Assembly: GCF_019443745.1 (NCBI RefSeq)
Contig: NZ_CP050948.1
Span: 1,488,001 to 1,552,000 of the forward strand
Origin: Iamia sp. SCSIO 61187
Lineage (GTDB): Bacteria > Actinomycetota > Acidimicrobiia > Acidimicrobiales > Iamiaceae
DNA: 64,000 nt
Direction of reading: 5' to 3'
The notes beneath the pieces were generated by a model. The model searched no databases and had not been told where the DNA came from. It saw only the letters and a program-made list of their open reading frames with translations. Positions 42,192 through 50,556 of the stretch are shown here, one piece after another. Made by a program: the position numbers and the translations under genes. Numbering within the stretch: the first letter of the stretch is position 1; the number at the start of each line of letters is the position of its first letter.

Positions 42192-42530
42192 GTGGTCGAG
42201 GACGGCGGTGACTCCCCGGTCGAGACGAGCGCCCGTGACGACGGCCTTGCGGTGGAGGCGGGCGACGACGGCACCCTGCACCTGGTGGGCGGGCTCGACG
42301 CCGTGACCGAGGACGTGCTCCTCGACGAGGGCCGGGCGGCCGTGGCCGCCGGAGCCACCACCCTCGTGCTCGACTGCGCTGGCCTGCGGTTCTGCGACTC
42401 GGCCGGCCTGCGCGCCCTGGTGCTGCTCGGCCGGGAGGTCGGCAGCCCGCTCGTCCTGCGGAACGCCTCCTCGATGCTGACCCGGCTCCTCGAGGTGACC
42501 GGCCTGTCGCCCGCCTTCGTCGTCGAGTGA
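42192..42530 (+). CDS. rsbV: RsbV-like STAS anti-sigma-factor antagonist
   Basis: The 112-residue protein has the STAS fold with DCAGLRFCDSAGLRALVLLG, including the phosphorylatable Ser in the canonical CDSAGL. GAGGAGGATCA precedes its GTG start. It should be phosphorylated by the RsbW-like kinase and dephosphorylated by the PAS-PP2C protein. No sigma factor follows; a convergent helicase gene is next. Confidence 0.88.
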   Translation: MVEDGGDSPVETSARDDGLAVEAGDDGTLHLVGGLDAVTEDVLLDEGRAAVAAGATTLVLDCAGLRFCDSAGLRALVLLGREVGSPLVLRNASSMLTRLLEVTGLSPAFVVE

Positions 42531-42558
42531 CCGGCCTGGTCGGGTCCGACCCGGCCGG
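42531..42558. terminator. Bidirectional terminator-like hairpin
   Basis: Nested pairs CCGGCC with GGCCGG and CGGGT with ACCCG around a CCG loop lie directly after the STAS stop codon and before the helicase stop on the other strand. Confidence 0.4.
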
Positions 42559-42564
42559 TGCTGA

Positions 42565-45500
42565 TCAGTCGAGGTCGCCGGACCAGAGGGCCTCGAGCTC
42601 CGACGCCACCCGGCGGGGGCTGACCGCCACCTTGGTGCCGAGGGCCTGGGCGAAGAGGCTGACCCGCAGCTCCTCGAGCATCCAGCCGGCGGCCACCACC
42701 CGGGCCGTCACCTGCGTCGCGGTGAGGGCGCCCAGCAGCTGCTGGTACGAGCGCTCCAGGGCCACCACCTCGACGACGTGGGACGCGTCCCGGCCCGGTG
42801 CCTCGGGCAGCTTGGCCAGGCGGGCGCCGATGCCCTGGACGTAGCGGACCACGTCGGGCAGCCGGGCCGTCCCGGCGGTGGCGACGAAGCCGGGGCGCAC
42901 GAGGCGGGCCAGGTGCGCCCGGGCGTCGTCCACCGAGGCGGTGAGCGTGGGGGCGGTCAGGCGGTCGAGCGCCGGCACCACCTCGGCCGCCGCCTCGAGG
43001 ACCCGGCCGGCGTCCCGCAGCGTCCGGGACGCGGTGGTGCGGAGGTCGGCCCGGGCGCCGGCGACGACGGTCGCGAACCCGGCCTCGGTCCACGTCGCCC
43101 CGCCGTGGTCGGCCACCGTCGCCGTGGCCGACGCGGTGATGACGTCGCGGAGCAGGGCGCCGACGGTGATGTCGGGGAGGACGACGAGGGCCCGGCGGAC
43201 GGCGTCGGGGATCTCCCGCTCCAGGCCCCGCACACCGACGGGCACGGCCAGCAGGACCAGCCGGCGGATGCCCGCGGCCATGGCCCGCTCGGCGGCGTCG
43301 GGCCGGGACAGCACGCGGACGGCGACGGCGTCGCCCTCGTCGACCAGGGCCGGGTAGCCCTCGACCACGTTGTCGGCGGCGACGTCGGGGGAGGCGTCGG
43401 CGCGGACGACGCGGGGCAGGTCACCGCCGGGCCAGGCCGTCAGCCCGGAGCGCTCCAGGCCCGGGTGCGCCAGCGCGACCGCGGCGGCGACGGCCCGCCG
43501 GACCCGGGACGCCACCAGGCGCCGGACGGCGTCGAGGTCCTTGCCGAACGCCAGCGTGGTCCCCCCGTCGTCCACCGCGAAGGTGAGGCGCAGGTGGGGT
43601 GGGACCTGGCGCACGTCGAGGTCGGTCGGGGCGACCCGGACCCCGGTGAGCTCGCGCAACACGTCGGCCAGGGCCTCGACCATCGGCCGCGCCTCGAACC
43701 GCAGCCGGTCGGCCGCCTCCTCGGCGGTGGCGGCAAGCGGGGGCAGGTCCCGGCGCACGGCCTTGGGCAGGGTGGCGACGAGGGCCCGGGCCAGGTCCTT
43801 GCGGTAGCCGGGGATCTGCCAGTCGAAGTCCCACGGCTCGACCCGGTCGAGCACGGCGAGGGGGATGTGGACGGTGGCGCCGTCGAGGTCGTCGTCGGGG
43901 TCGAAGCGGTAGGTGATCGGCAGGGCCAGGTCGCCCTGGTGCCACACGTCCGGGTGGGCGGCCACGTCCACGTCGGGGTCGTCGCCGACCAGGTCGGCGA
44001 GGGTGAGGGTGAGCAGGTCGGGGTCGTCGCGCCGGGCGGCCTTCCACCAGCTGTCGAAGTGGCGGCCCGACACCACCTCGTCGCCGACCCGCCCGTCGTA
44101 GAACCGCAGGAGCGTCTCGTCGTGGTCGAACAGGTCGGCCCGTCGCAGCCGGTCGCCCAGGGCCCGGGCCTCGTCGAGGAAGGCCTCGTTGGCGTCGACG
44201 AAGCGGTGGCGCGTCTCCCACTCCCGCCGGACCAGGGCGTGGTCGATGAACAGCTCGCGGGCGTGCTCGCGGTCGACGCGGTCGTAGCCGATGGTGCGAC
44301 CGGGGACGATGGGCAGCCCGTAGAGCATCACCCGCTCGGTGGCCACCGCCCGGCCGCTGCGCTCGTCCCAGCGGACGTCGTCGTGGGACCGCTTGGCGAG
44401 AGGCCCGGCGAGGTCCTCGGCCCACTCGGGACGGATCCCGGCCACGCCCCGCGCCCACAGCCGGTTGGTCTCGACCAGCTCGGCCGCCATGACCCACGCC
44501 GGTGGCTTCCGGGCCAGCGCCGAGTCGGCGGCGATCTGGAAGCGCGCCCCCCGGGCGCCGCGGAACTCGCGCGTCTCGCGGTCGCGCATCCCGATCTGCG
44601 ACAGCAGCCCGGCGAGGACGGCCCGGTGCACCTGGTCGGGCGTGGCCTCCTCGCGCCCGGGGACGATGCCCAGGGGGGCGGCGGCCCGCTCCAGCTGGCG
44701 GTGGAGGTCGCGCCACTCCCGGACCCGCAGGTGGTTGAGGAACTCGGCCTTGCACTCGCGCCGGAAGCGGTTGGACGTCAGCACCCGGCGACGCTCCTCG
44801 AGGTGGTCCCACAGGGCGACGAGGGCCAGGAGGTCCGACCCGGGCACGGCGAAGCGGCGGTGCATCTCGTCGGCCTCGCCCCGCTTCTCGAGCGGCCGCT
44901 CCCGAGGGTCCTGGATCGACAGGGCGGCGGCGATGACGAGGACCTCGCGCACGCACCCCTGGCGCTCGGACTCCAGGATCATGCGGCCCAGGCGGGGGTC
45001 GATCGGCAACCGGACCAGGCGTCGGCCGATGGGTGTGAGGCGGCGGGCGTTCGCCGGCGCCCCCGGCTGCACGGCCGGCGAGGCGCCAGCCGAGTGGCCC
45101 GGGTGGAACGCCCCGAGCTCCTCAAGGAGGGCGACGCCGTCGCGGACCGAGCGGGCCTCGGGCGGATCCAGGAAGGGGAAGGCGGCGACGTCGCCCAGAC
45201 CCAGGTTGGCCATCTGGAGGATGACCGAGGCCAGGTTGGTCCGCAGGATCTCGGGATCGGTGAACTCCGGCCGGGCCGCGTAGTCCTCCTCGGAGTAGAG
45301 GCGGATGCAGATCCCGGGGGCGACGCGCCCGCAGCGCCCGGCCCGCTGGTTCGCCGAGGCCTGGCTGACCTCCTCGATGGGGAGGCGCTGGACCTTGAGG
45401 CGGTGGCTGTAGCGGGAGATGCGGGCGGTGCCGGCGTCGACGACGTAGCGCACGCCCGGGACCGTCAGCGAGGTCTCGGCCACGTTGGTGGCCAGCACCA

Positions 45501-46602
45501 CCCGGCGGCCCCGGTGGGGGGTGAAGACCCGGTGCTGCTCGGCCGCGGACAGGCGGGCGTAGAGGGGGAGGATCTCGGTGTCGGGCCGGCCCACCGCCTC
45601 CAGGGCGTCGGCGGTGTCGCGGATCTCCCGCTCGCCGCTGAGGAACACGAGGATGTCGCCCGGCCCCTCGCGGGCCAGCTCGTCGACGGCGTCGACGACG
45701 GCCTCGGTCTGGTCGCGGTCGTCGTCGATGACGTCGTCGCCCTCCTCGGCCGCCACCAGCTCGCCGTAGGGCCGGTACCGGACCTCGACCGGGTAGGTCC
45801 GGCCCGACACCTCGATGATCGGGGCGCCGCCGAAGTGCGCCGCGAACCGGGCGGTGTCGATCGTCGCCGAGGTGATGATCAGCTTGAGGTCCGGGCGCTG
45901 CGGGAGCAGCTGGTGGAGGTAGCCGAGCAGGAAGTCGACGTTGAGGCTGCGCTCGTGGGCCTCGTCGACGATCAGGGTGTCGTACCGGCTGAGCAGCCGG
46001 TCCCGCTGGACCTCGGCCAGCAGGATGCCGTCGGTCATCACCTTCACGTGGGTGTCGTCGCCCACCCGGTCGGTGAAGCGGACCGTGTAGCCGACGGCCT
46101 GGCCCAGCTCGGTGCCCAGCTCCTCGGCCACCCGCTCGGCCACGGCCCGGGCCGCCACCCGGCGGGGCTGGGTGTGGCCGATCAGGCCCGACGCGCCCCG
46201 CCCCAGCTCCAGGCACAGCTTGGGCAGCTGGGTGCTCTTCCCCGAGCCGGTCTCGCCGGCCACAACGACCACCTGGTGGTCGGCGATGGCGGCCAGCAGC
46301 TCGTCGCGCCGCTCGGTGATGGGGAGCTCGGGCGGGTAGGTCGGGACCGGGAGGCTCTCGCGCCGGCGGGCCAGGCGGGCCTCGGCCGCCGCCACCTCGG
46401 CGGCCAGGTCCTCGGGCCGGGCCGGTGCCGGCCTCGGGCCCCGTCGCCGGCGACGGCCCCGCCCGCCCCGGGGGGCGCGACCGTCGAGCAGGTCGGTGAG
46501 CCGGGCCCGGTCGTGGAACCCGAGGCCGGCGATGCGGTCCCGCAGGTCCGCCTCGCTCGGTCCGGCGGCGGACGGCACGGTCGGCGGCGGGGGGTCGGTC
46601 AC
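42565..46602 (-). CDS. hrpA: ATP-dependent RNA helicase HrpA
   Basis: The 1345-residue protein has the DEAH helicase signature: Walker A GETGSGKST near residue 116, DEAHERS, the SAT motif, and the helicase-associated and OB-fold regions followed by the long HrpA-specific C-terminal domain, with length close to the usual 1300. It unwinds or remodels RNA or ribosomal complexes. An unusual stretch GHSAGASPA (residues 502-510) corresponds exactly to a 27-bp repeat found elsewhere in the window and lies in what looks like an insertion before RLTPIGRRLVRLP. The N-terminal region is Arg/Gly-rich. Confidence 0.93.
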   Translation of the reverse strand: MTDPPPPTVPSAAGPSEADLRDRIAGLGFHDRARLTDLLDGRAPRGGRGRRRRRGPRPAPARPEDLAAEVAAAEARLARRRESLPVPTYPPELPITERRDELLAAIADHQVVVVAGETGSGKSTQLPKLCLELGRGASGLIGHTQPRRVAARAVAERVAEELGTELGQAVGYTVRFTDRVGDDTHVKVMTDGILLAEVQRDRLLSRYDTLIVDEAHERSLNVDFLLGYLHQLLPQRPDLKLIITSATIDTARFAAHFGGAPIIEVSGRTYPVEVRYRPYGELVAAEEGDDVIDDDRDQTEAVVDAVDELAREGPGDILVFLSGEREIRDTADALEAVGRPDTEILPLYARLSAAEQHRVFTPHRGRRVVLATNVAETSLTVPGVRYVVDAGTARISRYSHRLKVQRLPIEEVSQASANQRAGRCGRVAPGICIRLYSEEDYAARPEFTDPEILRTNLASVILQMANLGLGDVAAFPFLDPPEARSVRDGVALLEELGAFHPGHSAGASPAVQPGAPANARRLTPIGRRLVRLPIDPRLGRMILESERQGCVREVLVIAAALSIQDPRERPLEKRGEADEMHRRFAVPGSDLLALVALWDHLEERRRVLTSNRFRRECKAEFLNHLRVREWRDLHRQLERAAAPLGIVPGREEATPDQVHRAVLAGLLSQIGMRDRETREFRGARGARFQIAADSALARKPPAWVMAAELVETNRLWARGVAGIRPEWAEDLAGPLAKRSHDDVRWDERSGRAVATERVMLYGLPIVPGRTIGYDRVDREHARELFIDHALVRREWETRHRFVDANEAFLDEARALGDRLRRADLFDHDETLLRFYDGRVGDEVVSGRHFDSWWKAARRDDPDLLTLTLADLVGDDPDVDVAAHPDVWHQGDLALPITYRFDPDDDLDGATVHIPLAVLDRVEPWDFDWQIPGYRKDLARALVATLPKAVRRDLPPLAATAEEAADRLRFEARPMVEALADVLRELTGVRVAPTDLDVRQVPPHLRLTFAVDDGGTTLAFGKDLDAVRRLVASRVRRAVAAAVALAHPGLERSGLTAWPGGDLPRVVRADASPDVAADNVVEGYPALVDEGDAVAVRVLSRPDAAERAMAAGIRRLVLLAVPVGVRGLEREIPDAVRRALVVLPDITVGALLRDVITASATATVADHGGATWTEAGFATVVAGARADLRTTASRTLRDAGRVLEAAAEVVPALDRLTAPTLTASVDDARAHLARLVRPGFVATAGTARLPDVVRYVQGIGARLAKLPEAPGRDASHVVEVVALERSYQQLLGALTATQVTARVVAAGWMLEELRVSLFAQALGTKVAVSPRRVASELEALWSGDLD
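45073..45099. repeat. Dispersed 27-bp repeat, copy in hrpA
   Basis: A 27-bp sequence beginning GGCCGGCGAGGCGCCAG and ending CGAGTGGCC is identical to the sequence at 56176-56202. Here it is in frame in hrpA, encoding nine residues, GHSAGASPA, in the helicase strand direction. Confidence 0.9.
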
Positions 46603-46695
46603 GGGAGCGTCGGCAGGGGAGGGGTCGCCGGGGGCGTCACCGGTCGGCCCGCCATCGTACGGCCGGCCCGCCGTCGCCCCCCACGGCGTTCATCG

Positions 46696-46763
46696 GACAC
46701 GGATGGTGCCAGGCACCATCCGTGCGAGGGACACGGATGGTGCCAGGCACCATCCGTGCGAGG
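46696..46763. repeat. Two tandem 34-bp palindromic units
   Basis: The 34-bp unit occurs at 46696-46729 and 46730-46763. Each contains a near-perfect palindrome: CACGGATGGTGCC, one central A, and GGCACCATCCGTG, 13-bp arms. The short connecting GCGAGGGA completes each unit. This is a typical palindromic-repeat (REP-like) structure. Confidence 0.85.
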
Positions 46764-46809
46764 GCGGGGGTGCGGATCCGATCACGACCCCCGGGACGTG
46801 GCCGCCGCA

Positions 46810-46861
46810 CCGTTCTGTCACCGCTGCCGGACACCGATGTCGCCTGGCGCGAACAGAACGG
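46810..46861. repeat. Inverted repeat in the hrpA/SRPBCC gap
   Basis: CCGTTCTGT at 46810-46818 is the exact reverse complement of ACAGAACGG at 46853-46861, with 34 bp between. It could form a hairpin or be a protein-binding site pair. It is 42 bp upstream of the SRPBCC start. Confidence 0.5.
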
Positions 46862-46902
46862 CGGTCTGCCCGGGACAGTCGCCGCGGTGGGAGGGTGGGG
46901 GT

Positions 46903-47361
46903 GTGGCGCTCGCACCGGTGGAGACGGACCGAACCGCCCTGGTCGCCGTCGACGGGGCCCGGCTGTGGGCGGTGCTGGAGGACGTCGCCGCCTACCCGGG
47001 GTTCTGGCCGTGGCTGCGGTCGTTCGACGGGGCCGAGCTCCGCCCTGGTGCCGTCTGGCGGGGCGTGATCGTGGTGGCCGGACCGCTGCGGCTGTCCATC
47101 GACGTCCACCTCGATGCCATCGCGACCGGTCAGTGCGTGGCCGCCCGCATCGCCGGGGACCTCTCGGGATGGGCCCGCATCGACGTGGCCCCGCACGCCG
47201 ACGGCGCCACCCTCCGCCTCACCGCCGCCCTCCACCCCGAGCGACGGGACCTCCGGGCCCTCACCCGATGGGCCCGTCCCGTCGCCCAGGCCAGCCACGA
47301 CCGGGTGATCTCCCGGGCCGTCGCCCAGCTCGCCGACCACGTGGCCGCCCCGCCGGTCTGA
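46903..47361 (+). CDS. SRPBCC-family (polyketide-cyclase-like) protein
   Basis: The 152-residue protein has the START/SRPBCC pattern: ARLWAVLEDVAAYPGFWPWLRSF, then VWRGVIVVAGPLRLSIDVHLDAI and ARIDVAPHADGATLRLTAAL. The family binds hydrophobic ligands in a helix-grip pocket. The GTG at 46903 is chosen; the frame has no earlier stop-free coding feature upstream. Confidence 0.75.
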   Translation: MALAPVETDRTALVAVDGARLWAVLEDVAAYPGFWPWLRSFDGAELRPGAVWRGVIVVAGPLRLSIDVHLDAIATGQCVAARIAGDLSGWARIDVAPHADGATLRLTAALHPERRDLRALTRWARPVAQASHDRVISRAVAQLADHVAAPPV

Positions 47362-47362
47362 C

Positions 47363-47384
47363 CCCGGCCCGGCGCCGGGCCGGG
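47363..47384. terminator. 22-bp perfect palindrome between convergent genes
   Basis: A perfect 22-bp palindrome (half-site CCCGGCCCGGC) starts one base after the SRPBCC stop. It is most likely a bidirectional terminator between this gene and the convergent DMFase-like gene. Confidence 0.55.
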
Positions 47385-47418
47385 CTCGGCAGTCGCCGCG
47401 GGATCGCCGTCCGGGTGG

Positions 47419-48954
47419 CTAGCCCAGGCGGTCGAGGATGGTGCGGGTGACGGTCTCGACCTGGGGGTCGCCGTCGGCCAGGGCGGCGGCCCACTCGGTG
47501 CAGCCGACGGTGACGACGGTGCCGCCCCGGGTGTAGGTGCCGAGGACGGCCGACCCGTAGGCCAGGCGCTCGGTGGTCGCGGCGTCGTGGGAGCCGAGGA
47601 CCCGCCAGGCGTGGAACTCGGCCTCGGAGAGCTCGTCGTCGGGGACCGGGCGCACCGCGGTCCGCCGGTCGAAGGGGGCGGCCGGCGCCACGGCCACGAT
47701 CTCGAAGTCGGCCGGCGTGCCGTCCTCCCCGGTTGGCACGGGCCGCCCGTCGGGGCCGATGGCCATGGCGCAGCCGTCGCACTCGTAGCCGACGGCGGTG
47801 CCGGCCGCGCCGAGGAGGTCGCCGTACTCGAGCTCGGTGCCCGCCAGCAGCCAGTGCTCGGGCCGCACGACGGTGTAGGCGCCCGCACCCATCGGGGACC
47901 GCCTGCCGATCCGGTGGTAGCCGCCCCGGGCGAAGCTCACCCCGGTCATGTGGTTCTCGGGCCGACCGATCAGGGTGTCGGGCCAGATGGAGGTGAGGAG
48001 GTGCTCCCGGTCGGTGCCGAGCACCGGGTCCTCCTCGAAGCGCTGCTTGTAGGCGGCCATGGTGTCGCCGTCCTCGCCCTCCAGCCGCACCTGCCACCAC
48101 GACGTGTTGCCCGACAGGAAGGCCACGTTGCCGCCGCCCTCGACGAAGGCCTCGACCGTGTCCCGCATGGGCCACGACCAGTACTCGTCGTGGCCCACGC
48201 TGAGCAGCAGGCGGTGGCCGTCGAGGGCGTCGGGCCGCTCCAGGTCGGCGTTGGTGCAGACGTCGACGTCGTAGCCGGCCTCCTCGGCCCAGGCCAGGAA
48301 CGGGGCCTCGTAGTTCGGCCACCCCGAGGAGCCGGCCCACTGGGTCAGGGCGTTCTCGAGCAGGTACGTGACGTGGGTGTGCATGCCGACATCGGGCGGG
48401 TCCAGCACGGGGACCCGGCGCCCGGCCCCGCCCGGCTTGTGGAGCAGGCCGCGGGCCAGCGGCCGCCGGAACGAGGCGGTGACGTTGCCGGTGTAGGTGT
48501 TGCCGCCCCCGACGTCGTTGTAGGCGTTCCACGTGTTGGTGCTGAGGGCGACGAGGATCGGCGCCCGGGTCGCCGGGTCGTCGGCCGGGCGGACCACGAA
48601 GAAGGCCCGGTTGTGGGGCGACCCGACCACCCCGACCGGCTGCACCACCACGTCGTAGAACCCGGACCGCCAGGCCGGGTCGACCGGGATGGTGGCGGCC
48701 ACCGGCCAGTCGCACCCCACCAGGTCGGCCTCGGGCGGCAGGAGGTGGTCGCCGGCGGCCACCTCGCCCGACCAGACGACGTCCCGGGTCGCCCCGACCC
48801 GGGCCACCTCGACGTGCACCTGCGGCACCGGCGACGACACGTGCAGCCCGACCTCGCCGGCGGCGCCCGCTCCCACCGACAGCGGCCAGCAGTACGCCAT
48901 CACCCCCACCGCCCCCTCGGCCTCGACCTCCAGATCCGCAGCTGCCTCAGTCAC
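47419..48954 (-). CDS. N,N-dimethylformamidase beta-subunit-like protein
   Basis: The 511-residue protein has the C-terminal domain of the DMFase large subunit: GHDEYWSWPMRDTVEAFVEGGGNVAFLSGNTSWWQVRLE, FFVVRPADDP and TYTGNVTASFRRPL. Early residues have a beta-rich region (CWPLSVGAGAAGEVGLHV). It probably cleaves an amide, though the family includes proteins without known activity. The GTG start at 48954 overlaps the winged-helix gene's end by 8 bp. Confidence 0.8.
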   Translation of the reverse strand: MTEAAADLEVEAEGAVGVMAYCWPLSVGAGAAGEVGLHVSSPVPQVHVEVARVGATRDVVWSGEVAAGDHLLPPEADLVGCDWPVAATIPVDPAWRSGFYDVVVQPVGVVGSPHNRAFFVVRPADDPATRAPILVALSTNTWNAYNDVGGGNTYTGNVTASFRRPLARGLLHKPGGAGRRVPVLDPPDVGMHTHVTYLLENALTQWAGSSGWPNYEAPFLAWAEEAGYDVDVCTNADLERPDALDGHRLLLSVGHDEYWSWPMRDTVEAFVEGGGNVAFLSGNTSWWQVRLEGEDGDTMAAYKQRFEEDPVLGTDREHLLTSIWPDTLIGRPENHMTGVSFARGGYHRIGRRSPMGAGAYTVVRPEHWLLAGTELEYGDLLGAAGTAVGYECDGCAMAIGPDGRPVPTGEDGTPADFEIVAVAPAAPFDRRTAVRPVPDDELSEAEFHAWRVLGSHDAATTERLAYGSAVLGTYTRGGTVVTVGCTEWAAALADGDPQVETVTRTILDRLG

Positions 48955-50107
48955 CCCAGGAGACTCGCACGTCGTCGCGGTCGCGCAGGGTGGCGACGAG
49001 CCGGGCCTCGGTCTCGACCTCGGCCCGGCGGGCCTTCGGGATCGACGTGAACGGGGTGATGGTGACGTCGAGGCGGGTGGCGGTGGCCCTGGTGCGCCAG
49101 GCGCCGACGACCTCGCCGTCGACGAGCACGCCGCCGGGGTGGCCGAGCATGGGCCAGAGGACCTTGTGGTGGGCCTTGTCGGGGACGGTGAGCGTGCGGT
49201 CGCGGGCCAGCAGCCACGGGTCGCCGCGGGGGAGGAGGCGGGTGACCCGGGGCGCCGGGGCCTCGGCCAGGGCGTCCAGCACGGCCGGGAGGGTCACCGC
49301 CTTGCGCCCGTCGACGGTGACCTCCTCCAGGTCGTCGGGCCAGGCGTCGGCCAGGGCCTTCTGGGTGGTCCCGAGGTAGGTGGCGACGTCGCCCCTCGGC
49401 GTCGGTCCGTTGAGCGTCAGGTAGGCGGTGATCAGGTCCTCGGTGCCCGCCCGCCCCTCGGGGAGGCCCGGCCAGCCGGGGATGGGGGCGAGGGTGGCGG
49501 TGCCACCGGGCACGAGCCGGGCCCCGCCGGGCAGGGCGGCGACCCGCATCAGCTGGTCCGACAGGTGGTGTGCCTGGCAGCCCCGGCACCACGAGACGGC
49601 CACGTCGGGCACCCGCTCGGTGAGGGCGGCGCTGGCCTCGCCCTTGGGCATCTCGTCGGTGACGACCTCCCCGTAGGCGGCGGCGGTGAGGCGCACGACC
49701 TCCAGCGAGTCGACGCCGCTCTTGCGGAAGGAGGTGCCGGTGCCGGCCAGCCGGGCGGCGGCGTCGTCGGCGTCGATCGGCCAGAGGGCGGCGGCGAGCG
49801 CCCGCAGGTCGCCGCGGCGGTGGACGTGGGGCGCGCCCCGGACGCCCCACACCGACGTCCACCGCCGCCCGTCGGAGGTGTCGACGCCGCCGGCACCCCC
49901 CGCACCGTCGCCGGCGGCTCCGTCGGGCAGCCGGGCGGCGAGCGACTGGGCCGCCGAGCCCGCCGGTGTGTCCTGGACGCCGAGGTCGACGATGGCCAGG
50001 GCGGTGGCCGTGGTGGGGCCCGCCCGGTCGAGCTGGTGGGCCGCGACCCGGTGGGCGAGGACCCGGTCCCGGCCGACGTCGGGGACGGCACCGCCCGTCC
50101 GGCTCAC
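48947..50107 (-). CDS. Winged-helix DNA-binding domain protein (HTH_42/AlkZ-like)
   Basis: The 386-residue protein resembles the HTH_42 family: DRVLAHRVAAHQLDR near the N-terminus, VWGVRGAPHVHRRGDLRALAAALWP, PRGDVATYLGTTQKALADAWP, and GVLVDGEVVGAWRTRATATRLDVTITPF. Known members include AlkZ-type DNA glycosylases acting on crosslinks. The catalytic QxQ/QxD motif is not clear here, so activity is open. The GTG start at 50107 overlaps the DUF3224 stop (GTGA), and its end overlaps the DMFase-like gene. Confidence 0.82.
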   Translation of the reverse strand: MSRTGGAVPDVGRDRVLAHRVAAHQLDRAGPTTATALAIVDLGVQDTPAGSAAQSLAARLPDGAAGDGAGGAGGVDTSDGRRWTSVWGVRGAPHVHRRGDLRALAAALWPIDADDAAARLAGTGTSFRKSGVDSLEVVRLTAAAYGEVVTDEMPKGEASAALTERVPDVAVSWCRGCQAHHLSDQLMRVAALPGGARLVPGGTATLAPIPGWPGLPEGRAGTEDLITAYLTLNGPTPRGDVATYLGTTQKALADAWPDDLEEVTVDGRKAVTLPAVLDALAEAPAPRVTRLLPRGDPWLLARDRTLTVPDKAHHKVLWPMLGHPGGVLVDGEVVGAWRTRATATRLDVTITPFTSIPKARRAEVETEARLVATLRDRDDVRVSWGD

Positions 50108-50502
50108 GTGAGCGACCACTCCCACTCCTTGGTGCCGTGGCCGAGCTGGTAGGAGCCCGACCCGGTCAGACCGGCGAAGGCGCCGGTGCCCGACCCCTCC
50201 ACCACCGTGTGGGTCGACCGGACGCCGTCGGCGTCGAAGTCGTCCACGTGGTGCAGCACGAAGGTGCCCTCGGCCCCGTCCCGGGTGCCGGTGACGATCT
50301 CGAACCCCTGCGAGGTCCCGGTGCCGTCGGCCCGGTAGTAGAGCGCGAAGTGGGCTTCGGAGGTGGCCTCGAGGTCGCCGGTGTAGGCGAAGACGACCTT
50401 GGCGTGGGCCAGGCGGGGGACCGGGGCGTCGTCGCCCCAGCCGGGCTCCTCGTCCCACGAGGTGAAGGTGGAGGTGGCGGTCAGAGGGGTCATCGTCGTC
50501 AT
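50104..50502 (-). CDS. DUF3224 protein
   Basis: The 132-residue protein matches DUF3224: ATSTFTSWDEEPGW at the start, then FAYTGDLEATSEAHFALYYRADGTG, TFVLHHVDDFDADGVRSTHTVVEGSGTGAFAGLTGSGSY. DUF3224 proteins are beta-barrel proteins of unknown role, often next to WYL-type regulators. This one is divergent from a WYL-regulator gene and shares its inverted-repeat operator. Confidence 0.88.
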   Translation of the reverse strand: MTTMTPLTATSTFTSWDEEPGWGDDAPVPRLAHAKVVFAYTGDLEATSEAHFALYYRADGTGTSQGFEIVTGTRDGAEGTFVLHHVDDFDADGVRSTHTVVEGSGTGAFAGLTGSGSYQLGHGTKEWEWSLT

Positions 50503-50521
50503 GTCGGGGACCGTAGGAGCC

Positions 50522-50546
50522 GATGCGGACAGCTTCGGTCCGCATC
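50522..50546. promoter_or_regulatory. Inverted-repeat operator between DUF3224 and WYL genes
   Basis: GATGCGGAC (50522-50530) and GTCCGCATC (50538-50546) are exact reverse complements separated by seven bases. The site lies in the 54-bp region between the divergent genes, 10 bp before the regulator's ATG, so it is the likely target of that DeoR/WYL-type regulator. Confidence 0.7.
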
Positions 50547-50556
50547 AGCGACGAAG

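Larger units (their letters stand above)
46603..46902. other. 300-bp intergenic region with three inverted repeats
   Basis: This gap between the divergent helicase and SRPBCC genes holds no ORF I can support. It contains two tandem palindromic 34-bp units (46696-46763) and a 9-bp inverted repeat at 46810-46818 and 46853-46861. Confidence 0.6.

Noticed and set aside
45073-45099. Considered a tRNA-derived or attachment-site repeat
   Set aside because: Only CCGAGTGGC matches the D arm, which is a common motif, and there is no integrase or mobile gene; it is left as a repeat of unknown origin.
42778-47361. A plus-strand open frame of over 1500 codons opposite the helicase
   Set aside because: Only its last 152 codons (46903-47361) look like a gene. 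The rest is the antisense of hrpA, with Gly/Asp/Arg/Glu-biased low-complexity composition caused by high GC, and no motif.
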